Positions 16,657-22,518 of a stretch of 22,518 nucleotides of DNA are shown here, piece by piece. Source of the stretch: Bacillota bacterium (GTDB lineage Bacteria > Bacillota > Clostridia > Acetivibrionales > DSM-1351); assembly GCA_023391425.1 (NCBI GenBank), contig JAEWAX010000045.1, positions 1 to 22,518 on the forward strand. The letters run 5' to 3'. Positions within the stretch are counted from its first letter, which is position 1. Each line of letters opens with the position of its first letter. The notes below the pieces were generated by a model. It was not told the origin of the DNA. It made no database searches and worked only from the letters and a program-made list of their open reading frames with translations. The translations under genes and the position numbers were made by a program.

Positions 16657-19050
16657 TTATTTCGTAAGCATTGTTCTAACACTTATATCATAACCGTAGC
16701 TAGTCGCCATAACTGCGCCTCTCTCATCAGTTCTTAAAAGAATTATACCTCTCTCCTCAAGCCTGTCCACAACAAATTGAGAGGGGTGTCCAAAGTTATT
16801 TTTTCCTACTGAAATAATTGCATAGTTAGGCTTTACTTTATTAGCAAATTCCTCGCTAGTAGCGCCATACGAACCATGATGCCCCACCTTCAATATATCC
16901 GAGCTTAAATCTATTCCTTCCCCAAGCATTCGCTGCTCTACTGGAATTTCACTATCTCCAGTAAATAAAACTTTGACATTCTTGTATATTAATTTTAACA
17001 CTAATGAGCTGTCATTCAAAGACTGTTGTGCTAAAGAGTCCTGCTCAAATTGCAATGGGCTAAGTACGTCAAATACCGTATCCCTATCTAGTCTTATTAT
17101 ATCTCCTTTTTTACATTCAACAATAGCAATTCCCTTTTCACGACAAATCTCAATTATTTTTTCAAAACCTTCTCCATTCGTATCAGGTAAAATAACCATG
17201 CCAACTCTCATCTCTTGAAGGATTGATTCTAAGCCTTCAGTGTGGTCAGAATGTCCATGAGTAGCAATTACAATATCTAACTTTTTGGTGCCTTGGTCTA
17301 AAATATATGGTACCACAACAGATTGGCCTACATCAAATGTAGATTTTGAGCCTGCTGCTCTTCCACCCCCATCTATGAGTATCTTAGTACCATGAGCAGT
17401 TCTTATAAAAGCACTGTCACCTTGTCCAACATCTAAAAAAGTTATTTCTAATGGTTTAGGAACTATGTTTTTAACTACAATTAATACAAATATAGATACT
17501 ATGAAAAGGTATTTCACATATTTAAATTCTTTCTTACTTTTTAAGAATTCCCTACCCTTGAAAATATACAGTATGGCTAAGTAATAAAGTATTATCAATA
17601 CTAAAGAGGGTGTTGGCAGCTTTAATGATGCATAAGGAATCTTTGATGTATATTCTGTTACAAAAAGTACAAATGATAAAAATGAGTTGTTAACATAGCC
17701 AATAAGGACAGCAGCATTTATATTGACAATTCCCACGAATACCATTATAAAGCCGATAATAGAGATTATTTGTACTAAAGGAACAACTAAAAGATTCGAC
17801 AATATGGAAATAGTAGAAAAACTATTAAAATAGTATAGTGTTATTGGAACCACCCCTATTTGCGCTGCAATTGTTGCCGCAAGAGTATCTGATACAATAT
17901 TGGGTATATACTTATGATCAATAAGAATTTTTAACTTTGGATAAAACATAACTAGAGAAATTGTTGCGCAAAAGGAAAGTTGAAAGCCTATATCAAATAT
18001 TGTATAAGGATTTAAAGTTAATAGAATAATAGCAGCAGCTGAAATACTAGTAAATATGTCACTTTCTCGCATAATTATTTTGCCAAGCAATATCAAAATT
18101 CCCATTATAACAGCCCGGACTACTGATGCCGAAAATCCAGTAATGAAAACAAAGAGAATGAGTACCAATATTGTTGTTATGCATGAAGCTAAATTGCCTA
18201 TTCGTATTTTTTTAAATATATATGTCAATGGTAAAATAATAAAAGCAACATTCATTCCGGACGCAACCATTATGTGAGTTAACCCAGCTTTACTAAATGC
18301 AGTGAATGCATTCTCATCAAGACCATCCTTATATCCAATAATCATTCCTGAAAGAAGACCAGCTTGGTTTTTATTCAAACAGTATTCAACAATATTTAAA
18401 ACAGATTTTTTAATTTTAAAGCCCAGTTTATGAAGCCATCCCCCACTTTGAACTCCTATTATATTCATGTCAGAAATATCTTTCAAATAGACTGTTCCTG
18501 ATACTCCTATAGAAGCCAAATAGCGCTTATAATCAAATCCCCCAGGATTAGTGGCTGCTTTAGGTTTTTCAATACTAGCTTGAAAGGAAACTTTTGTTCT
18601 ATAGCCTATTGATTTACATTTTATTGTATTATCAGCATTTGATATTATGTTTACAATTAATCTACCGCTAACCTTTTTATAGCTTTTTTCATTTCCAACT
18701 TTATTGGTTTTAACAAAAAATTTCACTTTTCCATCTTTATTTTCTATTTCACTATCTACATATCCCTCTATTGTTACTGTCTTATTGCAGAATTCTTGGA
18801 ATGTTAATGTATACGTTTTCTGAGCATTATTAAAGATAACACTCCCAAAAGTAAAGAAAGCAATTGAAACAAAAGCAACTACAATAATTTTTTTAATTTT
18901 ACTGAATAAAAGTATAATAGCTATTAAATACAAAGCAATAAAGACTAGAATAAATGATATACCAATTATATTACAGAGTAATATGCCGATAATAAAAGAT
19001 ACACATAAAAAACAGAGTGGTCTCTTAATCTCTAGAAGAAGGTTTTCCAA
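16657..19050 (-). CDS. comEC: ComEC/Rec2 competence DNA channel
   Basis: Inner-membrane channel for uptake of single-stranded DNA in transformation. About 797 residues. The N-terminal membrane helices with an OB-like DUF4131 domain (about 20-185) come first. The competence domain with about 8-10 helices (about 230-500) includes GLTHIMVASGMNVA. The C-terminal metallo-beta-lactamase domain (about 535-780) has DVGQGDS, ATHGHSDHTEG (the metal-binding HxHxDH), FTGDSE and VGHHGSYGAT, the set proposed to degrade the non-transported strand. All domains are intact, so it looks functional. The frame opens at TTG 19083; TTG at 19048-19050 has AAAAGG nine bases upstream and is preferred, and an ATG at 19059 is also possible. 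A minisatellite lies just upstream. Confidence 0.93.
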   Translation of the reverse strand: MENLLLEIKRPLCFLCVSFIIGILLCNIIGISFILVFIALYLIAIILLFSKIKKIIVVAFVSIAFFTFGSVIFNNAQKTYTLTFQEFCNKTVTIEGYVDSEIENKDGKVKFFVKTNKVGNEKSYKKVSGRLIVNIISNADNTIKCKSIGYRTKVSFQASIEKPKAATNPGGFDYKRYLASIGVSGTVYLKDISDMNIIGVQSGGWLHKLGFKIKKSVLNIVEYCLNKNQAGLLSGMIIGYKDGLDENAFTAFSKAGLTHIMVASGMNVAFIILPLTYIFKKIRIGNLASCITTILVLILFVFITGFSASVVRAVIMGILILLGKIIMRESDIFTSISAAAIILLTLNPYTIFDIGFQLSFCATISLVMFYPKLKILIDHKYIPNIVSDTLAATIAAQIGVVPITLYYFNSFSTISILSNLLVVPLVQIISIIGFIMVFVGIVNINAAVLIGYVNNSFLSFVLFVTEYTSKIPYASLKLPTPSLVLIILYYLAILYIFKGREFLKSKKEFKYVKYLFIVSIFVLIVVKNIVPKPLEITFLDVGQGDSAFIRTAHGTKILIDGGGRAAGSKSTFDVGQSVVVPYILDQGTKKLDIVIATHGHSDHTEGLESILQEMRVGMVILPDTNGEGFEKIIEICREKGIAIVECKKGDIIRLDRDTVFDVLSPLQFEQDSLAQQSLNDSSLVLKLIYKNVKVLFTGDSEIPVEQRMLGEGIDLSSDILKVGHHGSYGATSEEFANKVKPNYAIISVGKNNFGHPSQFVVDRLEERGIILLRTDERGAVMATSYGYDISVRTMLTK

Positions 19051-19092
19051 GTAAATCATCCTTTTTGGTTTAAATCTATTCAATTTATAATT

Positions 19093-19212
19093 AAGAATTT
19101 TTTTATTTAAGAATTTTTTTATTTAAGAATCTTTTTATTTAAGAATCTTTTTTTAAGAATCTTTTTTTAAGAATCTTTTTAATCAAGAATCTTTTTTCAA
19201 GAATTTTTTTAG
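19093..19212. repeat. Eight-copy minisatellite upstream of comEC
   Basis: Eight head-to-tail copies of a 14-16 base unit, consensus AAGAATCTTTTTATTT, at 19093, 19109, 19125, 19141, 19155, 19169, 19185 and 19199. Copies 4, 5, 7 and 8 are 14 bases and the others 16, so the T-run length varies. Each unit's AAGAATCTT is palindromic around a single central base. It ends about 45 bases upstream of the comEC start. The remaining bases to 19290 are A/T-rich, with no gene visible. Confidence 0.85.
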
Positions 19213-19296
19213 AAACATACTTAGTTGTATTTTTATTTTTATAATTTCAAATTAAAAAAATACTTATTAATTTTAATTTACAGAAATTTGATTTTT

Positions 19297-19321
19297 AAAA
19301 AAAGACTAAATCCTTTAGACT
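19297..19321 (-). terminator. Second terminator between the NlpC/P60 and comEC genes
   Basis: On the minus strand AGTCTAAA-GGA-TTTAGTCT forms an eight-base stem with one T-T mismatch, followed at once by a run of T (complement of 19297-19302). It reads in the direction of comEC, about 150 bases beyond the NlpC/P60 terminator. Another inverted repeat, AAATAGTAT/ATACTATTT at 19355-19380, lies just upstream. No gene or clear promoter is seen between 19322 and 19450. Confidence 0.45.
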
Positions 19322-19450
19322 GATTTGTTAAAAATTAGTATTACAATACATTATAAATAGTATTATTATGTATACTATTTTAATTGAGATGTGTTAGAAG
19401 AAATATACTCGCTAGAGGGATATTTAAAAACAGAGAATAAAAAATATTAT

Positions 19451-19489
19451 AGAACGTGAAACAACTGATTATAATTGGTTTCACGTTCT
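19451..19489 (-). terminator. Terminator of the NlpC/P60 gene
   Basis: AGAACGTGAAAC (19451-19462) is the exact inverted complement of GTTTCACGTTCT (19478-19489) with a 15-base loop. On the minus strand it is followed by ATAATATTTTTTATT. It starts ten bases after the gene's stop codon, so it is well placed to end that transcript. Confidence 0.75.
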
Positions 19490-19498
19490 ATTAAAAAA

Positions 19499-20401
19499 TT
19501 ACATTACTCTTTTTGCTCCGAGATAGGTTCCTTGGTATTCTGATAAAGATTGAATAATAACCTGTCTATTCGAAGACGATGCATGAATAAAGCGGTCACC
19601 ACCCAAATAAATACCAACATGGTCAATAGAACCAGCTGCCCTCCTAGACGATGCATCAAAAAACAAAATATCACCAGCCTGTAGTGAACTTTTTGATACT
19701 TTTGTACCATTTGAATACATACTAGCAGCAGAGCTATTGAGTTTTACTCCAAAATGCTTATAAACATAACCTACAAACCCTGAACAGTCAAAGCCTTTTG
19801 GGCCCTTCCCGCCAGAAACATATCGAACTCCAACATATTTCTTTGCATATGCTATTACATTGTTAATAGCAGAATCATCAGAAATAGAATCGTCAGAAAC
19901 ATCAATAGTTTCTGCTGTCGTAGAACGAGATGATTTTACTGTGGTATTAGTGGTAGAAACAAATTTAGTAGCAACATACCCTACCTTCGAACCCACCTTT
20001 ACCTTGTGCCAGCCTGAGCGAGTATCAAGAATCACAACACTCGTTCCCTTACTTAGAGAATCAATTATATCACTGGTAGTATTAGCACTTGATCTGAAAT
20101 TAACACCATCAGCATTAATCTTTCCATTTGTGGACAAAACTTTTATGTAGTCACTGTTAACCCATCCTGTTTTTCCATTAAATGAAATCTTGTACCAATC
20201 ACTAGAGTAATCAATAATTGAAACCTTTGAGTTAGATAACTTTGTGATTACACTTGAAGAAGTATCTGGCGAAGTTCTAATGTTTACTTTTGTTCCCACA
20301 ATCTGTCCTGGCTGGGTAGCAGCCATCGCAACTGAGCAAACAAGGACAAGAGAAAACGCGAAAATACATGCTACAAGTATCTTGTTAATCTTACCTGCCA
20401 T
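19499..20401 (-). CDS. Exported SH3-SH3-NlpC/P60 peptidoglycan endopeptidase
   Basis: Cell-wall hydrolase that cleaves peptide stems, secreted by Sec. The 300-residue product has a signal peptide ending near AMA-A (residue 28). Two bacterial SH3 domains follow (about 32-90 and 95-152, with VNIRTSPDTSS and VNFRSSANTTS), then a Ser/Thr/Asp-rich linker (about 153-178). The NlpC/P60 catalytic domain (about 180-300) has Cys206 in FDCSGF, His261 in DHVGIYLG and His273 in FIHAS as the triad. The ATG at 20399-20401 follows AGGAGG five bases upstream. It is monocistronic: consensus promoter, a ydaO riboswitch and a terminator bracket it. Genes of this kind are the classic targets of c-di-AMP control, linking wall remodelling to turgor and osmotic state. 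Confidence 0.96.
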   Translation of the reverse strand: MAGKINKILVACIFAFSLVLVCSVAMAATQPGQIVGTKVNIRTSPDTSSSVITKLSNSKVSIIDYSSDWYKISFNGKTGWVNSDYIKVLSTNGKINADGVNFRSSANTTSDIIDSLSKGTSVVILDTRSGWHKVKVGSKVGYVATKFVSTTNTTVKSSRSTTAETIDVSDDSISDDSAINNVIAYAKKYVGVRYVSGGKGPKGFDCSGFVGYVYKHFGVKLNSSAASMYSNGTKVSKSSLQAGDILFFDASSRRAAGSIDHVGIYLGGDRFIHASSSNRQVIIQSLSEYQGTYLGAKRVM

Positions 20402-20413
20402 TAGCTCCTCCTA

Positions 20414-20527
20414 TAGTAGCGCTTCCGAAGTTAGCTGTCGGGCTCGGGCAATAGGACCTCCCTACTACTTTCGTAGACTCACCCCAAATTTCTGGTTCCT
20501 CCGTACCTCTTAACGAGGATTCAGCTT
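20414..20527 (-). promoter_or_regulatory. Cyclic di-AMP riboswitch (ydaO/yuaA type)
   Basis: The leader of the NlpC/P60 gene carries the conserved ydaO blocks in order on the minus strand. These are GCTGAATCC (complement of 20517-20525), GGTACGGAGGAACCA (20493-20507), TTTGGGGTGAGTC (20476-20488), the small hairpin CTACGAAAGTAG (20465-20476), and CCCGAGCCCGACAGCTAAC with GGAAGCG (20420-20448). In this class c-di-AMP binding normally turns expression off. The aptamer ends only a few bases before the AGGAGG ribosome site and no terminator is visible between them. Confidence 0.92.
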
Positions 20528-20543
20528 TTTATAATACTTTATT

Positions 20544-20572
20544 ATTATATTCATTTTGTAACAGTTTGTCAA
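20544..20572 (-). promoter_or_regulatory. Consensus promoter of the riboswitch-NlpC/P60 gene
   Basis: TTGACA (complement of 20567-20572) and TATAAT (complement of 20544-20549) are perfect sigma-A boxes exactly 17 bases apart. The start of transcription would be about 20537, ten bases before the riboswitch. Confidence 0.9.
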
Positions 20573-20650
20573 ACTTTTCGCAACAAAACAGCAACTTTTT
20601 GGTAATATTTTTGTAATATGTATAACAATTATAGTTTTTTACACTAAAGA

Positions 20651-21169
20651 TTATAATATCTTCCACATGAATTGAATTGAATTATTAGATTTTTCTGATG
20701 CCATTTTAGATAAATAATCACAATTGCTGTAGCCACATTTGTACCAGAAATTTATTCCGGCAACATTAGTTTTATATACTGAAAGATAATTCTTTTCAAT
20801 ATTACATTTTTGCTTTAAATAGTCTTCCAATAGCTCCATTACTCTTTTGCCATATCCTTTTTTCTGATATTGTTTATTTATAATTAAAGAATTTATCCAT
20901 ACAATTTTATCCTTATCTACTACCAAACCTTTTACTAAGCCGATAGTTTCTCCTGTAGAAACTAAATATATGTCACAAAAAAAAACATTTTTTCTTGTTA
21001 TGAACTGAGTAATGTGTTGTGAAAACTGGTTATACTCTACTGAATAAAAAAAACCTGTTGCATATTTAAAATCACATGTATTTTTATATATTGAGTAAAT
21101 GTTTTTAATACTATCTCTATTAATATTTTTTATAACGAAGTAATCATCTATTATATTTATATCTAACAT
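20651..21169 (-). CDS. GNAT-family N-acetyltransferase
   Basis: Cytosolic acetyltransferase of 172 residues, probably transferring acetyl from acetyl-CoA to an amine. The core holds the motif A strand and pyrophosphate loop SLIINKQYQKKGYGKRV (94-110; Q102xxG105xG107) and the motif B part NVAGINFWYKCGY (135-147), as in RimI-like enzymes. The N-terminal 60 residues are diverged and give no substrate hint. The ATG at 21167-21169 follows AAGGTGA about seven bases upstream. It stands alone on the minus strand; the gene upstream on the plus strand is divergent. Substrate unknown; it may be a standalone modification or resistance enzyme. Confidence 0.9.
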   Translation of the reverse strand: MLDINIIDDYFVIKNINRDSIKNIYSIYKNTCDFKYATGFFYSVEYNQFSQHITQFITRKNVFFCDIYLVSTGETIGLVKGLVVDKDKIVWINSLIINKQYQKKGYGKRVMELLEDYLKQKCNIEKNYLSVYKTNVAGINFWYKCGYSNCDYLSKMASEKSNNSIQFMWKIL

Positions 21170-21278
21170 TTTAATTCACCTTCATTTTGTTTAAACTTAC
21201 AAAATTCCAATAAAAATTATCATTTATTGAATTATATCAAAATAAATTAGATAATAAAAATTAATTTTTAGGAAATAT

Positions 21279-21307
21279 TTGACATACATTTAATTCCATT
21301 GTATTTT
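21279..21307 (+). promoter_or_regulatory. Promoter of the 79-residue gene
   Basis: TTGACA (21279-21284) and TATTTT (21302-21307) are 17 bases apart, 34 bases before the start codon. The -35 box is perfect and the -10 box matches four of six bases. It strongly supports the small downstream gene as real. Confidence 0.7.
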
Positions 21308-21340
21308 TTATATATAACTATAAGAATTGGAGAAATGGAA

Positions 21341-21580
21341 ATGAACTACTCATATCAAGAGAAAATTAAAAGCGAAATAATTAAATGCTCAATTTTAATA
21401 ATTTCACTATTATTAACAAAATATAAATCAAAAGAAATTGAAATAATTGATTTTAAAAATCATACAATTAATAAAATCAATTATATCATAAATAACCTTG
21501 ACGCTATTAAAGACACTATTGACATAGATGTTGTGGAAAACTTAATAAATGAATGTAATGAAATCTATAATTCTAATTAA
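21341..21580 (+). CDS. Small protein of unknown function (79 residues)
   Basis: I do not recognise this protein. The ATG at 21341 follows GGAG by eight bases; an earlier in-frame ATG is too close to it. The product is mostly predicted helical, with an Ile/Leu-rich stretch (about 17-25, SILIISLLL) too short and mixed to be a clear membrane helix, and an acidic C-terminus. Its own promoter supports expression. The stop codon overlaps the stop of the minus-strand spo0E-like gene (21577-21580). Being encoded next to a sporulation phosphatase suggests, but does not show, a link to regulation. It is AT-rich even for this window. Confidence 0.65.
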   Translation: MNYSYQEKIKSEIIKCSILIISLLLTKYKSKEIEIIDFKNHTINKINYIINNLDAIKDTIDIDVVENLINECNEIYNSN

Positions 21581-21732
21581 TCACAATCGTAGAACTTTAA
21601 AATCAAGCTATCTAATCTTTTACTTATTTTTAAAATATCATGTTTTGCCCAAGGTTCATTTTCTAATAAATCATAGAGCTCCTTTTTTAGATGCTCTACT
21701 TCTTTATTAAGTACAATATTTTTATTTTTCAT
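21577..21732 (-). CDS. Spo0E-like sporulation phosphatase
   Basis: Small aspartyl-phosphate phosphatase (51 residues) of the kind that removes the phosphate from Spo0A~P or related regulators and so delays sporulation. The C-terminal half holds ISKRLDSLILKFY (36-48), a clear form of the family motif S-x-x-L-D-x-L-I-x-x-[FY]. The N-terminal helix LNKEVEHLKKELYDLL gives the other part of the helical hairpin. The frame opens further upstream, but ATG at 21730-21732 is preceded by GGTGAT and gives the normal Spo0E size. It overlaps the convergent 79-residue gene by four bases. No operon partner. Confidence 0.85.
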   Translation of the reverse strand: MKNKNIVLNKEVEHLKKELYDLLENEPWAKHDILKISKRLDSLILKFYDCD

Positions 21733-21912
21733 TTTATCACCATTCTTTTCATTCGTAAGATAAATCTTTCTGCATAATATTACCATTAATTTATATAAAA
21801 GTAAATATAAAATCCAATTTATAGATATATTTGTAAATTTTTTTATGTTTTGCATAGAATTTGATTATATTACAACTAATTTGTGCTTAAAATGTAGAAT
21901 TAATAAAAATTA

Positions 21913-21954
21913 AGAGAGGTAAGACCCTTTAAGTAGTAGGCCTATCTGTTTTTT
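21913..21954 (+). terminator. Possible weak terminator upstream of hppA
   Basis: AGAGAGG (21913-21919) can pair with CCTATCT (21941-21947) with one mismatch, and a run of six T follows (21949-21954). The palindrome TAGGCCTA (21937-21944) overlaps it. There is no gene in the plus direction just before it, so it may end a short leader or be chance. The 400-base stretch 21733-22148 has no gene visible. Confidence 0.3.
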
Positions 21955-21974
21955 AGTTAATTTCAACAAATAAA

Positions 21975-22021
21975 TTATAATTGAAATATATGTTTGGCAT
22001 AAACGTATATTTCAATTATAA
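21975..22021. repeat. Long hairpin in front of hppA
   Basis: TTATAATTGAAATATA (21975-21990) and its exact reverse complement (22006-22021) are extended inward by TGTTT/AAACG, with one wobble pair, leaving the five-base loop GGCAT. That is about 21 paired bases. No T-run follows. It lies just before two TATAAT-like boxes (22036-22041 and 22045-22050) that could drive hppA, so it could act as an operator as well as a hairpin. Confidence 0.6.
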
Positions 22022-22148
22022 AGTCTATTTAAAATTATAATGAATATAATTCAAAAAAAGGATTATTTACAGTTGTATAGAATTAATTATGTAAAGCCAA
22101 AATTTTACCTTTAATTCAAGTAAATCTTAATGAAAGGATGTGTTTAAA

Positions 22149-22518
22149 ATGTTAAGTCTTAGTGGTGCGACAACATTTGAGACTGTAGGAATTTGGTGTG
22201 TACTTTTAATTGCATTTTTAGGGCTAGGTTATGCCTTAATGCTTCGCCGTCAAATATTGAAACATGATAAAGGAAGCGAAAAAATGCAGGAAATTTGGGG
22301 TTCAATTAAAGGTGGAGCTGATGCATATTTACACCGTCAATTGAAATCAATTGTTCCTCTTATTGCAGTACTCACCGTTCTACTATTTTTTTCCGTTTAC
22401 ATTGTACCTCCAAGTGAAGAGGCAATGGAAAGATTTTCTAGTCTAAGTAAGGATACAGTAAAGCTAATTATTGGTTTAGCTCGAGCAGTTGCCTTTATTA
22501 TGGGCGCTTGCTTCTCTC
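22149..22518 (+). CDS. hppA: Membrane-bound pyrophosphatase, N-terminal part
   Basis: Start of an ion-pumping pyrophosphatase that couples hydrolysis of pyrophosphate to proton or sodium export. The first 123 residues are present and the gene runs off the right edge. A first helix (about 14-30) precedes the signature stretch KMQEIWGSIKGGADAYLHRQ (46-65), which is diagnostic of the family's first cytoplasmic loop. Two more membrane segments follow. The ATG at 22149 has AAAGGATG eight bases upstream. Whether it is the potassium-dependent or independent, H+- or Na+-pumping form cannot be told from this part. Such pumps are common in anaerobic Clostridia as an energy-saving route. Confidence 0.93.
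   Translation, partial: MLSLSGATTFETVGIWCVLLIAFLGLGYALMLRRQILKHDKGSEKMQEIWGSIKGGADAYLHRQLKSIVPLIAVLTVLLFFSVYIVPPSEEAMERFSSLSKDTVKLIIGLARAVAFIMGACFS

Noticed and set aside
19093..19212. CRISPR array
   Set aside because: The units are contiguous, with no unique spacers between them, and only 14-16 bases long.
21733..21855. Forty-one-residue hydrophobic N-terminal extension of the Spo0E-like protein
   Set aside because: Spo0E proteins are small and soluble; a good ribosome site stands before the internal ATG at 21732.

Overview
The window is AT-rich and reads as a chromosomal segment of a low-GC, Gram-positive, probably spore-forming Clostridia. The supporting signs are many TTG/GTG starts with strong AGGAGG-type ribosome sites, consensus housekeeping promoters, a Spo0E-like protein, a c-di-AMP (ydaO) riboswitch and a membrane pyrophosphatase. 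The exact genus cannot be read from the sequence alone.

Left part (1-3630, minus strand): one operon with an adenine salvage enzyme (apt), a bifunctional (p)ppGpp synthetase/hydrolase (relA/rsh), D-aminoacyl-tRNA deacylase (dtd) and a metallo-beta-lactamase-fold hydrolase cut by the window edge. It has a good promoter at 3602-3630. Middle part (3837-13383): two accessory modules. On the plus strand is a two-component system followed by a MacB/LolD-type ABC transporter with a large FtsX-type permease, a plausible response-regulator operator in front of the ABC genes, and a terminator. On the minus strand is a self-contained TetR operon: repressor, ABC-2 ATPase, ABC-2 permease, a previously unlisted 59-residue two-helix membrane protein, and an MFS exporter. 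Its consensus promoter is followed directly by a 30-bp palindromic operator. A decayed GNAT fragment and a 51-bp perfect hairpin lie next to it.

Right part (13401-19050, minus strand): recJ, holA and comEC, with a 301-bp MITE-like palindromic element between holA and comEC and an eight-copy A/T-rich minisatellite just upstream of comEC. recJ and apt are neighbours in many Firmicutes (for example the recJ-apt-relA-dtd order of Bacillus subtilis), so the two accessory modules appear to sit inside a conserved housekeeping block. At 19499-20572 is an exported SH3-SH3-NlpC/P60 cell-wall hydrolase with a consensus promoter and a ydaO riboswitch whose 3' edge almost touches the ribosome site. The end of the window has a GNAT acetyltransferase, an orphan 79-residue protein, a Spo0E-like phosphatase overlapping it tail to tail, and the start of hppA (membrane pyrophosphatase).

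No wholly new defence or catalytic system is evident. The most novel items are the palindromic element, the 59-residue membrane protein inside the TetR efflux operon, the comEC-proximal minisatellite, and the riboswitch arranged for apparent translational control.
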